The notes beneath the pieces were generated by a model. The model was not told the origin of the DNA, made no database searches, and saw nothing but the letters and a program-made list of their open reading frames with translations. A stretch of 41,131 bases of DNA from Gammaproteobacteria bacterium. Its GTDB lineage: Bacteria > Pseudomonadota > Gammaproteobacteria > Ga0077536. Within the stretch, counting starts at the first letter, position 1. Each line of letters opens with the position of its first letter. The stretch spans positions 1 through 41,131 of the forward strand of contig JAIEQK010000060.1 in NCBI GenBank assembly GCA_019747795.1. The letters are read 5' to 3'. Of the stretch, positions 9,918-18,983 are shown one piece after another. The position numbers and the translations under genes are program-made.

Positions 9918-10430
9918 ATGGAAGATCACCTGCCCTATTCGACCGCCGTGCTGGGCATCCTGTTTACCGCCGTCAACCTGCTGCTGACCGTGTTGAACTA
10001 CCTGCTCGGCCGGGGCACGCAGCTCAGGAACCTGGCCGCCAAGTACAAGGACCGGCTCTACGAGTTGAACAAGCTGTCGCTGCAGTACCCGGAAGTCGCC
10101 GCGGCCTTTCAGGCGGCGGAGCGCGCGGCGGCATTGGGCGCCGCGCCAACGGCAGAGCCGACACCCGCTGACCCGGCCGCGGCGCGGCTCGCTGTCGCGG
10201 CGGCCGAGAAGCTGGCCGCGCAGATGCATGCCTACGTGCGCTTCCGCATCAATTTCTACGAAGAGATCTTCTACGCCACGCGGGGTGGTCGCATGAAGGC
10301 GCTGGAGGACTCCAAGGTGTGGCGCGACTACATTGACTCGCGGCTCGGCCATCCGCTGATCCAGAAGGCGCTGCGCAACGAGCCTGGCATCTACGGCACG
10401 GCCTTCGTCGAATACGCGCTCGAACCTTGA
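9918..10430 (+). CDS. Hypothetical single-TM protein
   Basis: MEDHLPYSTAVLGILFTAVNLLLTVLNYLLGRG membrane segment followed by a charged helical domain; coding-like composition. Confidence 0.65.
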   Translation: MEDHLPYSTAVLGILFTAVNLLLTVLNYLLGRGTQLRNLAAKYKDRLYELNKLSLQYPEVAAAFQAAERAAALGAAPTAEPTPADPAAARLAVAAAEKLAAQMHAYVRFRINFYEEIFYATRGGRMKALEDSKVWRDYIDSRLGHPLIQKALRNEPGIYGTAFVEYALEP

Positions 10431-10598
10431 ACCGTGGCCTTCGATGTTCGACCAGGTGCGCGATGTCGCCCCACGTGCAACTGCCGCACGCGGCACTGAG
10501 CGAGAGCGTGCCGGCGGAAGCGAGCCCATGAGCGTCAAAGGATGCAGCGCCCGCGGCGACACCATCGGCCGTGTTGGCGAGGAGGTCCAACGTCGTCC

Positions 10599-11351
10599 AT
10601 GTCGGTGATCCAAGGTTCGATGCGATTGAAGTGCGCCGCGCTGCTCGTGTGCCTCGCGCTGCCGGGCGTGGTGGCCATGGCCTGGCTGGCCTTGCCGCGC
10701 CTGGTGGCGGCGCGAACGCTGCCCGTGTCGCTTGAGACGTTGCAACTTGCCACGGCGCTGCAGAACGCCGTCCTGGTCCTGGCGGCCACGATGGTCGGGC
10801 TGTGGACGGCGCCGAAAGTGGGCCTGTCCTCGCCCGTCGTCCTCGCTCTTGTGGGCGGCGGCCGGGTACGCGAAGCCTTGCGTGCCGGTGCGGTACCCGC
10901 CCTCTTGGGCGGATGTGGTGGCGCGCTCGTCATCCTCGGCTTTCACGCCTTCGCGCCCGCGGCGCTGGTCGATGCCTTGGCGGAAACGCGTCTGCCGCTG
11001 GTGGTGCGCGTGCTCTACGGTGGTCTCACGGAGGAGGTGCTCCTCAGGTGGGGGCTGATGAGCGCCATCGCCTGGGCCGCATGGCGACTCTGCCAGCCGC
11101 GCGCGCCCGGTCCTTCAGTCGCTGTCCTGTGGACGGCCATCATTCTGAGCGGGCTGATGTTCGGCCTGTCGCACCTGCCGGCAGTGGCGCATGCGCTTCA
11201 GCCGATGCCCATGTCCGTGGTCGTGTACGTGACCTTCGGCAATACGCTGTTCGGTCTCATCGCCGGCTACCTGTTCTGGCGTCACGGCCTGGAGGCTGCG
11301 ATGGGCGCGCACGTTCTGGCCCACGTGCTCGCCTACCTGGCGCAGGCTTAG
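10599..11351 (+). CDS. CPBP family intramembrane metalloprotease (CAAX-protease-like)
   Basis: Multiple TM segments with GLTEEVLLRWGL, LMFGLSHLP and AHVLAHVLAY motifs. Confidence 0.85.
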   Translation: MSVIQGSMRLKCAALLVCLALPGVVAMAWLALPRLVAARTLPVSLETLQLATALQNAVLVLAATMVGLWTAPKVGLSSPVVLALVGGGRVREALRAGAVPALLGGCGGALVILGFHAFAPAALVDALAETRLPLVVRVLYGGLTEEVLLRWGLMSAIAWAAWRLCQPRAPGPSVAVLWTAIILSGLMFGLSHLPAVAHALQPMPMSVVVYVTFGNTLFGLIAGYLFWRHGLEAAMGAHVLAHVLAYLAQA

Positions 11352-11443
11352 GGCGGCCAGCCTCCGACGCATTACCAGCGGGGTCATCGCATCCCGGTCA
11401 CTCGCCGATCGACACTGCGCCAAAGCGTGATGCAGGTGTGGAC

Positions 11444-11878
11444 ATGTCGATGGCGGTGGGTCAGACACGGATTTGGTTCAACGGACTGCGTATCACTTCG
11501 GCAGGAGTGGTGGCCTTCGGGCTCGTGCTGGTGTGTTGCCCTGGCTTCACCCGGCGCGCGTTCTCGCTGCTGGTCTACGCGTCTCCTGACCGCCTGGATG
11601 GCTTCGGCGCGGAAGCCGCGCGCTACATCGCCCTCGTTCACGCGGTGCTGGGCGGCGTGATGGTGGGCTGGGGTTGCCTGCTCTACTTAGTCACGACGCG
11701 CGCGCTTTCGCGCGGCGAGCCGTCCGCCTGGTCGTGGGTGACGCTGTCGCTGCTCGCCTGGTTCGTGCCCGATACAGCCTACTCGCTGCTGTCGGGTTAC
11801 TGGCAGAACGCGGTGTTGAACGTGAGCTTTCTTGCGCTGTTCGCGGTGCCGCTGTGGAAACTGCGGCAGCGACGCTGA
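11444..11878 (+). CDS. Hypothetical integral membrane protein
   Basis: [31 protein letters not shown]... about four hydrophobic segments. Confidence 0.65.
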   Translation: MSMAVGQTRIWFNGLRITSAGVVAFGLVLVCCPGFTRRAFSLLVYASPDRLDGFGAEAARYIALVHAVLGGVMVGWGCLLYLVTTRALSRGEPSAWSWVTLSLLAWFVPDTAYSLLSGYWQNAVLNVSFLALFAVPLWKLRQRR

Positions 11879-11955
11879 CCGCGCGACTATGCGCCCCGGC
11901 GGCGATCCTTGAGGCACAATTGCTTCGACGAACGACCGGCAGAGGCGCACCTCCG

Positions 11956-12429
11956 ATGTCCGAAGCACCCAGACCACCGTGCCCGCCCTTCGACGCCGTC
12001 GCGGCCCGCACCAAGGTGCGGCTGGCCGAGGACGCGTGGAATTCGCGCGATCCGGCCCGCGTGGCGCTCGCCTATACGCACGACAGCGTGTGGCGCAACC
12101 GCGCGGAGTTCCTCGAGGGGCGCGAGGCCATCGTCGCGTTCCTCACGCGCAAGTGGGCGCGTGAACTGGACTATCGCCTGATCAAGGAGCTGTGGGCCCA
12201 CGACGGCAATCGCATCGCGGTGCGTTTCGCCTACGAGTGGCGCGACGACAGCGGCCACTGGTTCCGGTCCTACGGCAACGAGAACTGGGCGTTCGATGAC
12301 GACGGGCGCATGTGTCGGCGTCTCGCCAGTATCAACGACCTCCCCATCGGTGACGGCGAGCGGCTGTTTCACTGGCCGCTGGGGCGCCGACCGGATGAGC
12401 ATCCGGGCCTGTCCGATCTGGGACTCTAG
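11956..12429 (+). CDS. DUF1348 / NTF2-fold family protein
   Basis: [90 protein letters not shown]. Confidence 0.88.
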   Translation: MSEAPRPPCPPFDAVAARTKVRLAEDAWNSRDPARVALAYTHDSVWRNRAEFLEGREAIVAFLTRKWARELDYRLIKELWAHDGNRIAVRFAYEWRDDSGHWFRSYGNENWAFDDDGRMCRRLASINDLPIGDGERLFHWPLGRRPDEHPGLSDLGL

Positions 12430-12488
12430 TCGCCCGCGCTTGTCGTGCGCGACGCGCCTCGCAAAGATTCACGCGGCAAGACCGGGCA

Positions 12489-13529
12489 ATGACGCAGGAC
12501 AGCGACGGCGAGGCGCGGGAGGGTTCGCGGCGCGTCGCACCCGCGCCCGACATGGCGGTGGCTACGCCGGTGCTGGAGTTTCCCCTGGCGCCCGCGCAGA
12601 ACACCGCGTTCGTCACGCCGAGCGACAAGCTCTTCGTGCTCGCGCATCTCGGTGTGCCGCGGCTCGATGTGGAAACGTGGCGGGTTGACGTGCTCGGCCA
12701 AGTGGCGACGCCACTGTCGATGGACTACGCGGAACTCGCAGGCTTGCCGCAGACCGTCGTGACTACGGTCTTCCAATGCGCCGGCAATCCCCAGGTGCCG
12801 ACGCAAGCCTTCCGGGTGGTGGCCAATGCCGAGTGGCGCGGCGTGCTGCTGCGCGAGCTGCTCGCGCGGGCCGGCGTCGCGCCGTCCTGCACGCATGTCT
12901 GGCTCTACGGGCAGGACCACGGCAGCTACCCTGGCGCGCCATACCAGGAACACTACGTGAAGGACCTGCCGCTCGATTACGTCCTGCTGCACGATGTGAT
13001 CGTCGCCACGCATCTGAATGGTGAGCCGCTGACCGCGGCGCACGGCTTTCCCGCGCGCATCGTCGCGCCGGGCTTCTACGGCACCAACTCGGTCAAGTGG
13101 CTGTGCCGCATCGAGGCGGCGGATCGTCGCGCTAACGGGCTCTTCACCCGCGAGCTCTACAACGACGCGAGCGTCGACGCCGACGCGCCGGCGCCCGTGT
13201 GGCACATCGCGCCGGAGTCGCTCATCGTGACACCGGGCGACGCCGCGGTGCTCTCCGCTGAAGACGTGACGATCGCAGGCTGGGCCTGGGCCTTCGACGA
13301 GATCGTGGCCGTGGCGGTGAGCACCGACGACGGCGCGACCTGGACGCCGGCGCAGGTGACGCCAAGACAGGCAGGTGCGTGGCAGCGCTTCACCTGCCGT
13401 TGGTTACCGACGCTCGCCGGGCGGCACGCGCTGCTCTGTCGCGCGACCGACAGCCAAGGCCACACCCAGCCCTTGGCGGGCGCGCGGAACGCAGTGCATC
13501 GCATCGAGGTGACGGTCGAGTCCGCCTGA
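12489..13529 (+). CDS. Sulfite oxidase-like molybdopterin-dependent oxidoreductase with Mo-co dimerisation domain
   Basis: VTTVFQCAGNPQ (Mo-ligand Cys), HVWLYGQDHGSYPGAPYQEHYVKDLPLD, GFPARIVAPGFYGTNSVKWLCRIE, C-terminal Ig-like domain. Confidence 0.88.
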   Translation: MTQDSDGEAREGSRRVAPAPDMAVATPVLEFPLAPAQNTAFVTPSDKLFVLAHLGVPRLDVETWRVDVLGQVATPLSMDYAELAGLPQTVVTTVFQCAGNPQVPTQAFRVVANAEWRGVLLRELLARAGVAPSCTHVWLYGQDHGSYPGAPYQEHYVKDLPLDYVLLHDVIVATHLNGEPLTAAHGFPARIVAPGFYGTNSVKWLCRIEAADRRANGLFTRELYNDASVDADAPAPVWHIAPESLIVTPGDAAVLSAEDVTIAGWAWAFDEIVAVAVSTDDGATWTPAQVTPRQAGAWQRFTCRWLPTLAGRHALLCRATDSQGHTQPLAGARNAVHRIEVTVESA

Positions 13530-13710
13530 CAGCGCGCGCTGTGCGCCAGCGCCGCATTTGACGTCGAGTGGTCGAGATGAACAAAGACAAGGCGAGCAGC
13601 TGGTCCGGCAGCTTGGGCTGAGCGAGAAGTGCCAGAGATGCCGACGCCGCCCGATGACACGTCGGGTGTGATGGGCAAGAATCCGCTCTCCATCCTGCGG
13701 GAGCAACGCC

Positions 13711-14022
13711 ATGGCCGTCATCGCCGTCTTCACCTACGAAGTTCGCCCTGGCCGCTTCGCCGACTTCATGGCCAAGCTGCGGAAGGCCGCGAGCCCCGAG
13801 TTCGACAGCCCGGTGATGCCGAAGGCCGTGCGCCTGCTGCGCAATGCCGTGCCGGGTCCGGACACCACCTCCCTCATCCTGCATATCGAATACGAGGACA
13901 TGGCGGCCTACGGCGCGCGCACCGCGTTCGAGAACCAGAACGAGGCGTGGCGCGAACTCTTCGCGGCCCAGCCGGAATCGCCGGAGCGGCTGGTGTCGGT
14001 GCAGCTGCTGACGGAGATCTGA
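13711..14022 (+). CDS. Antibiotic biosynthesis monooxygenase (ABM) family protein
   Basis: MAVIAVFTYEVRPGRFADFMAKLRKAASPEF...LILHIEYEDMAAYGARTAFENQNEAWRELF. Confidence 0.65.
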   Translation: MAVIAVFTYEVRPGRFADFMAKLRKAASPEFDSPVMPKAVRLLRNAVPGPDTTSLILHIEYEDMAAYGARTAFENQNEAWRELFAAQPESPERLVSVQLLTEI

Positions 14023-14207
14023 GCGGCCGTATCAGCGCGCCGCAGCGGGCCGCCAGCGGCAGAACATCCCTTCGAGGACGTCGGACGTAGCGCGTGCGCT
14101 GGCCGTGGCGCGCCCGGGAAGATCCGTGGGGCGCGGATGCCGGCGCGGAGTACAATCGCCCGCAACGCGCCCGGTCGCGCAACCTTGAGAGCCCTCGAGC
14201 CCACACC

Positions 14208-14633
14208 ATGATGCAAATCGACACCGCCCTCTACGAATCCGTCAACCAACTCGCCGAAACGCTGATGGACGCGGCGGAGAAGGACCAGCACAACCGCTAC
14301 TTCGACCTGTACGCCGAACTCGAGGCGCTGGCCGAGGAAATCAAGGAGACCGACAAGGATCATCCCTACGTGCTGGAGACCCTCGGCGACTTCACCCTGG
14401 ACGACGAGGACGCCATCGACGTCTACGAACGCGCGCTCGAGCTGGCGGATACGCTGAACCTGCCCGAATGCCGCGCTTCGATCCAACTCGCCATCGCAGA
14501 CCGCTATCTCGAGATCGGCGATCACGAAGCGGCGCGCACCTACGCCGATGAGACCGAGCGCAGCCTGGACAACGTGCAGAACGAAGGCCTGCGGCAGGAG
14601 CTGGCGGAGCTGCGGCGGGATCTCGGGCAGTGA
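14208..14633 (+). CDS. TPR-like helical protein
   Basis: MMQIDTALYESVNQLAETLMDAAEKDQHNRYFDLYAELEALAEEI... helical repeats with TPR-like spacing. Confidence 0.65.
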   Translation: MMQIDTALYESVNQLAETLMDAAEKDQHNRYFDLYAELEALAEEIKETDKDHPYVLETLGDFTLDDEDAIDVYERALELADTLNLPECRASIQLAIADRYLEIGDHEAARTYADETERSLDNVQNEGLRQELAELRRDLGQ

Positions 14634-14674
14634 GTGATGGCGCGCGCCGAGACGCGCGCTGAGTTCCAGCCCCC

Positions 14675-15100
14675 ATGAGCACCCTTGAACGGGCCATCGA
14701 GATCGCCGCGCAGGCCCACGCGGGCCAGGTCGACAAGGCCGGTGCGCCCTACATCCTGCATCCCCTGCGCGTGATGCTGCGCATGGAAGACACGGAGGCG
14801 CGCATCGCGGCGGTGCTGCACGACGTCGTCGAGGATTCCGACTGGACGCTCGAGGACCTCGCACGCGAGGGCTTCAGCGAGGCGGTGCTGCGCGCGGTGG
14901 ACGCGCTGACGAAACGTCCTGGGGAGGATCGACTGGACGCGGCGCGTCGCGCCGCGCGCGACCCCCTGGCGCGGGCGGTCAAGCTCGCCGACAACGCTGA
15001 GAACTCGGACCTGGGCCGTATCGCCGCGCCCACCGCCAAGGACTACGCGCGGCTCGCCCAGTACCAGGAAGTGCGGCACATCCTCGAACGGGGCGGCTGA
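14675..15100 (+). CDS. Stand-alone HD-domain protein, small alarmone hydrolase (Mesh1)-like
   Basis: AIEIAAQAHAGQVDKAGAPYILHPLRVML...AAVLHDVVEDSDWTLEDL...AVKLADNAENSD, HD motifs of RelA/SpoT hydrolase domains. Confidence 0.82.
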   Translation: MSTLERAIEIAAQAHAGQVDKAGAPYILHPLRVMLRMEDTEARIAAVLHDVVEDSDWTLEDLAREGFSEAVLRAVDALTKRPGEDRLDAARRAARDPLARAVKLADNAENSDLGRIAAPTAKDYARLAQYQEVRHILERGG

Positions 15101-15114
15101 ACGTCGGGCGAGTG

Positions 15115-15867
15115 CTAGCGCGCGGTGTAGCCGCCGTCGATCACCAGTTCCGCGCCGGTCATGTAGCGCGATTCGTCGCTCGCGAGATAGAGCGCGGCAT
15201 AGGCCACGTCTTCCGGCTGACCGAGCCCGAAAGGTGTGCTGTCGGCAAATCCCTGGATCACTTCCGGCGTGATGCTGTCCGCCATCTGCGTCACGATCAC
15301 CCCTGGGTGGATCGAGTTCACGCGGATGCGATCGCGCGCGCAGTGCATGGCCGCATTCTTGCTGAGCAGCCGCACCGCGCCCTTGCTCGCCTGGTAGGCA
15401 GCCGCCGGGCCGAAGCCCACCAGGCCGCCGATGGACGAGAAATTGATGATCGAGCCACCTGCGCTCAGGCGCAGCAGCGGCAGCGCGTGCTTCATGCCCA
15501 GGAACACGCCGGTCTGGTTGACGGCGAAGATGCGTTGCCAGGCTGCGAGCGATGTGGACTCGACGTCTTCGATGGCGAACACACCGGCATTGTTGGAAAG
15601 CACGTCGAGTCGACCATGGCGCGCCAGGATCCCCACCATCGCGGCTTCCCAGGCCGCTTCGTCCGTCACATCGAGAGGCAGGTACTCGGCGCTGCCGCCG
15701 GCGGCGCAGATCTCGCGCACGCGAGCCTCACCCTGCGCGTCGTCGATATCGCTCACGATGACGTGCGCGCCCTCGGCGGCGAACAGCCTGGCCTGGGCGG
15801 CGCCGAGGCCGCGCGCCGCGGCGGCGCCGGTGATGAGGACTATCTTGTTCGCGAGTCTGCCGGTCAT
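15115..15867 (-). CDS. SDR family oxidoreductase
   Basis: GRLANKIVLITGAAAARGLGAAQARLFAAEGA, SNNAGV, YQASKGAVRLL, classical SDR motifs. Confidence 0.92.
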   Translation of the reverse strand: MTGRLANKIVLITGAAAARGLGAAQARLFAAEGAHVIVSDIDDAQGEARVREICAAGGSAEYLPLDVTDEAAWEAAMVGILARHGRLDVLSNNAGVFAIEDVESTSLAAWQRIFAVNQTGVFLGMKHALPLLRLSAGGSIINFSSIGGLVGFGPAAAYQASKGAVRLLSKNAAMHCARDRIRVNSIHPGVIVTQMADSITPEVIQGFADSTPFGLGQPEDVAYAALYLASDESRYMTGAELVIDGGYTAR

Positions 15868-15926
15868 GTCGATCTCCCTTGCGCGTCTGGCGTGGCATGA
15901 TGGCTACCCGCGACGACCGGCAACAA

Positions 15927-15942
15927 TACCTACGAATCGGTA
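15927..15942. promoter_or_regulatory. Candidate HxlR-type operator TACC-N8-GGTA
   Basis: Inverted repeat TACCTACGAATCGGTA immediately upstream of the HxlR ATG in the divergent SDR/HxlR intergenic region. Confidence 0.45.
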
Positions 15943-15946
15943 AGCC

Positions 15947-16348
15947 ATGCGCAAGACGACATCCATCAACTACCGTAACGAGGCCGAACTCATCGCCCAC
16001 TGCCCGCTGGCCGCGGCAATGAAGTTGTTGGGCGGACGTTGGAAGCTCATGCTCCTGTGGTACATCGGGCACGGACAGAATCGCTACGGACGCCTGCGTG
16101 CGATCATTCCGCACATCAGCGAAAAGATGCTCTATCAGCAGCTGCGCGAACTGGAGCGCGACGGCCTGCTCGAGCGCAGGCAGGAAGGCACGGCAGTGAT
16201 CTACTCGCTGACCGCGCTGGCAGCGAGCGTGCAGCCAACCCTCGCGGCGCTCGCTGAATGGAGCGCCGAGCATCGCGTCGCGGACCGCTTAGCCGACTAC
16301 GACGTGCCTGCGGCCAAAGTCGCGCGGCGACGCGCGACGGGAACGTGA
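15947..16348 (+). CDS. HxlR family winged-helix transcriptional regulator
   Basis: CPLAAAMKLLGGRWKLMLLWYIGHGQNRYGRLRAIIPHISEKMLYQQLRELERDGLLER. Confidence 0.92.
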   Translation: MRKTTSINYRNEAELIAHCPLAAAMKLLGGRWKLMLLWYIGHGQNRYGRLRAIIPHISEKMLYQQLRELERDGLLERRQEGTAVIYSLTALAASVQPTLAALAEWSAEHRVADRLADYDVPAAKVARRRATGT

Positions 16349-16379
16349 TCGCAAACGCTCATTTGCCCTGACACGGAGG

Positions 16380-16790
16380 ATGCACCGCATGTTCGAGTTG
16401 CTTGAAGGGGGCTGTCTATGCGGTGCGGTGAGCGCGCCGCCGCTGGACGCCGGGTACTGCCATTGCCGCCTCTGCCAGAGATCGAGCGGCGCGCCGGTTC
16501 TGGCCTGGATGACGGTGCAGGCCGCCGACTTTGCCTACACGCGCGGAACGGCGGCCGTGTTCTTCTCCAGTGCGCAGAGCCAGCGCGAGTTCTGTGGCGC
16601 CTGCGGAACCCAACTCGCCTTTCGCCGGCGCGTCGACGCAGGCACGGTCGACGTCACGCTCGCCAGTCTCGACACCCCCACGCGCGTGCTGCCGGAATAC
16701 CACATCTGGCGACAGAGCCGGCTGCCGTGGTTCGAGACGGCAGACGACCTGCCGCGCCATGCGGATAGTGGGCCGGATACGCACGTGTAA
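16380..16790 (+). CDS. GFA family zinc protein
   Basis: LEGGCLCGAVSAPPLDAGYCHCRLCQRSSGAPVLAW...FCGACGTQLAFR. Confidence 0.87.
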   Translation: MHRMFELLEGGCLCGAVSAPPLDAGYCHCRLCQRSSGAPVLAWMTVQAADFAYTRGTAAVFFSSAQSQREFCGACGTQLAFRRRVDAGTVDVTLASLDTPTRVLPEYHIWRQSRLPWFETADDLPRHADSGPDTHV

Positions 16791-16851
16791 TCGGTGCGCG
16801 GCGCCGTCCGTTGTCCACCCTGCCAGTTCAATCAATGCGCGGAGAATGTCC

Positions 16852-17253
16852 ATGAAGCACACGGGTGGTTGTCATTGTGGGGCGGTTCGTTACGAGTTGG
16901 CGGGCGAGCCGCGGGTGGTGGCGCTCTGTCACTGCGCCGACTGCCGACGCAGCGCCGGCGCGCCCTGTGTCGCATGGGCGATGTACGACGAGGCGGCGCT
17001 GACCATCACGCGGGGCGATGTCCGCAATTTCAACTCCTCGGGCGCGGTACAGCGGGCTTTCTGCGCGACCTGCGGCACCGGCCTGTTCTACCGCAACGAG
17101 CCCGTACTGCCGGGTGTCGTCGACGTGCAGGCCGCGACCCTGGACGATCCCGAGGCCCTGCCGCCCGCCATCCAGATCCAGACCGCCGAGCGGCTCGCCT
17201 GGGTGGCGCACATGCACACATTGCCGGGGTTCGAGAGGTTTCCGGGCGTGTGA
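16852..17253 (+). CDS. GFA family zinc protein
   Basis: MKHTGGCHCGAVRYELAGEPRVVALCHCADCRRSAGAPCVAWAM...FCATCGTGLFYRNE. Confidence 0.9.
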   Translation: MKHTGGCHCGAVRYELAGEPRVVALCHCADCRRSAGAPCVAWAMYDEAALTITRGDVRNFNSSGAVQRAFCATCGTGLFYRNEPVLPGVVDVQAATLDDPEALPPAIQIQTAERLAWVAHMHTLPGFERFPGV

Positions 17254-17277
17254 GGCCTGGGGGCGTTGCCAAGTCCC

Positions 17278-17476
17278 GTCATTCCTGCGGAAGCAGGAAT
17301 CCATGGGCTTCGCCGGCTGCCGATGGACCCTCGCTTTCGCGATGAGTGACGGTGTGGCAGGAGACGGCGAAGACCGTCAGGCGCCCAAGGCCCGGTACAA
17401 CCCGTCATTCCCGCGCGAGCGGGAATCCATGGGCTTCGCCTTTCGCCGATGGACTCTCGCCTCAGCGACGCGTGAC
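17278..17476. repeat. REP-like dyad repeat cluster A (GNRA-loop hairpins)
   Basis: Perfect 8-bp stems at 17281-17300 (ATTCCTGC-GGAA-GCAGGAAT) and 17407-17426 (ATTCCCGC-GCGA-GCGGGAAT), with degenerate inverted copies between and after. Confidence 0.9.
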
Positions 17477-17767
17477 CGTGCAGCGCGCCGTCACATGGAT
17501 CGCTGAAGCGTGCCCGGCAGGCGGAAGCTGCCGATGCCGTGGTCCGGGTTACCGGGTTGGAAGCTGTTGCCTAGGGCGAACAGCCGGTAGCCGCCATTCA
17601 GCGTCGGCCCTGACAAGGAGAGGGTGAGTCGCGAAGCGGAGCCGGCGACCGCTGGCCCGCATCGTCCAGATGGGCGATGTCGCCTGCGATCCGTGACGCG
17701 CCGCTGGGCTGCGTCCCGCCCCCGGCTGGTCGATAATCGCCCCTCATCCCACATACCGAACGGCGCC

Positions 17768-18253
17768 ATGTCTCCCTTGACCCCGGCCCATGACGAAGCA
17801 CTCACCATACTGCTCGATCTGTTCGAATCGCGCGGGCTCTGGTATCGCGCCACCGGCGGCCTGGCGGGCAATGTCCACGGCTCGGTCTGGCCGCTGCATG
17901 ACATCGACCTCGACTATCGCCGCGAGGACTGGCCGGACATCGCCGCAGGGCTCGGCGCCGCGCTGGTATCGCCACCCACGCGCTACGAGGACGAGGAGTT
18001 CCGCCTGGTCATGGCCGTCGCGCACATCGCGGGCGTGCAGGTGGAATTCTGCCAACTCGAGGACTGCGCGGTGGCCGGGCCCCATGGCTGGGTGGCGCAG
18101 GATACGGATCTCGCCCGCCGCGAGCGTCGCGCCTTCCAGGGCCGCGCGCTGTGGGCCCTGCCGCTCGCAGATCTCATCGCCTACAAGACTCTCCTTGGTC
18201 GCGAGGCGGATCTCCGCGATTTGCGTCGGCTTAAGGCGCACGGCGCGGTGTAG
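17768..18253 (+). CDS. Nucleotidyltransferase-fold protein (AbiEii / aminoglycoside adenylyltransferase-like)
   Basis: YRATGGLAGNVHGSVWPLHDIDLDYRREDW: GG...DIDL signature; VQVEFCQLED. Confidence 0.68.
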   Translation: MSPLTPAHDEALTILLDLFESRGLWYRATGGLAGNVHGSVWPLHDIDLDYRREDWPDIAAGLGAALVSPPTRYEDEEFRLVMAVAHIAGVQVEFCQLEDCAVAGPHGWVAQDTDLARRERRAFQGRALWALPLADLIAYKTLLGREADLRDLRRLKAHGAV

Positions 18254-18423
18254 TCGCCAGGCCCGCGCGGCGGGCACGTCGCGCGCGATGCGAAGATTCG
18301 CTTGGCGCGTCGAAGTGGGGCCCTCGTGCGACTCCCGACAACAGAGGGGCGTCGTCAAGCGACTGATTTGTCGATAAAAAAGACCGCCTTATTCGCGCCG
18401 TTCAACGGGCTGCACTAGCATCC

Positions 18424-18876
18424 ATGCCGGTGCGGAAGCGAGGAAGCGACCCGATGGCGACGCGTAGACCCCGAAAGACCTGGAAGGAGAAACTCGCGAT
18501 CGAGAAGGCGCCCAAGCGCGTGCGACTCGAGGCGGACTTCGCCGGCGTGCCGGCGGGCGCATGGCTCTTCGTCGGCACCCCGCGCCTCATCGATGATTAC
18601 GTGCGCGGCATTCCCGCCGGCCAGACGCGCAGCATCGAACGACTGCGTCGCGAACTCGCGCGTCGGCATCGCTGCGACGCGACCTGTCCAGTCAGCACCG
18701 CCATCTTCCTGCGCCTGGTGGCGGAGGCGGCCTGGGAAGACATCGTCGCGGGCGCGCCGCTGGACACTGTCACGCCGTTCTGGCGGGTGGTCGAGCCGGG
18801 CTCGTCCCTCGCGCGCAAGCTGCCGATGGACGACCACTGGCTGTTGGCGCAGCGCGAAGGCGAACGAAGCGGATGA
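18424..18876 (+). CDS. MGMT family (alkyltransferase-like) protein
   Basis: LEADFAGVPAGAWLFVGTPRLIDDYVRGIPAGQTRSIERLRRELARRHRCDATCPVSTAIFLRLVAEAAWEDIVAGAPLDTVTPFWRVVEPGSSLARKLP resembles proteins usually annotated as MGMT family. Confidence 0.6.
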   Translation: MPVRKRGSDPMATRRPRKTWKEKLAIEKAPKRVRLEADFAGVPAGAWLFVGTPRLIDDYVRGIPAGQTRSIERLRRELARRHRCDATCPVSTAIFLRLVAEAAWEDIVAGAPLDTVTPFWRVVEPGSSLARKLPMDDHWLLAQREGERSG

Positions 18877-18983
18877 ACGCGGTCGCGCGTCGCACCTGAC
18901 GTGAGGCACGACGCTCGCTATAGTCGCCACGGCGCCCACGCTCTTCGTCCGCGTCTCCTCCATACGCATCGCCGAGCAAAGTC

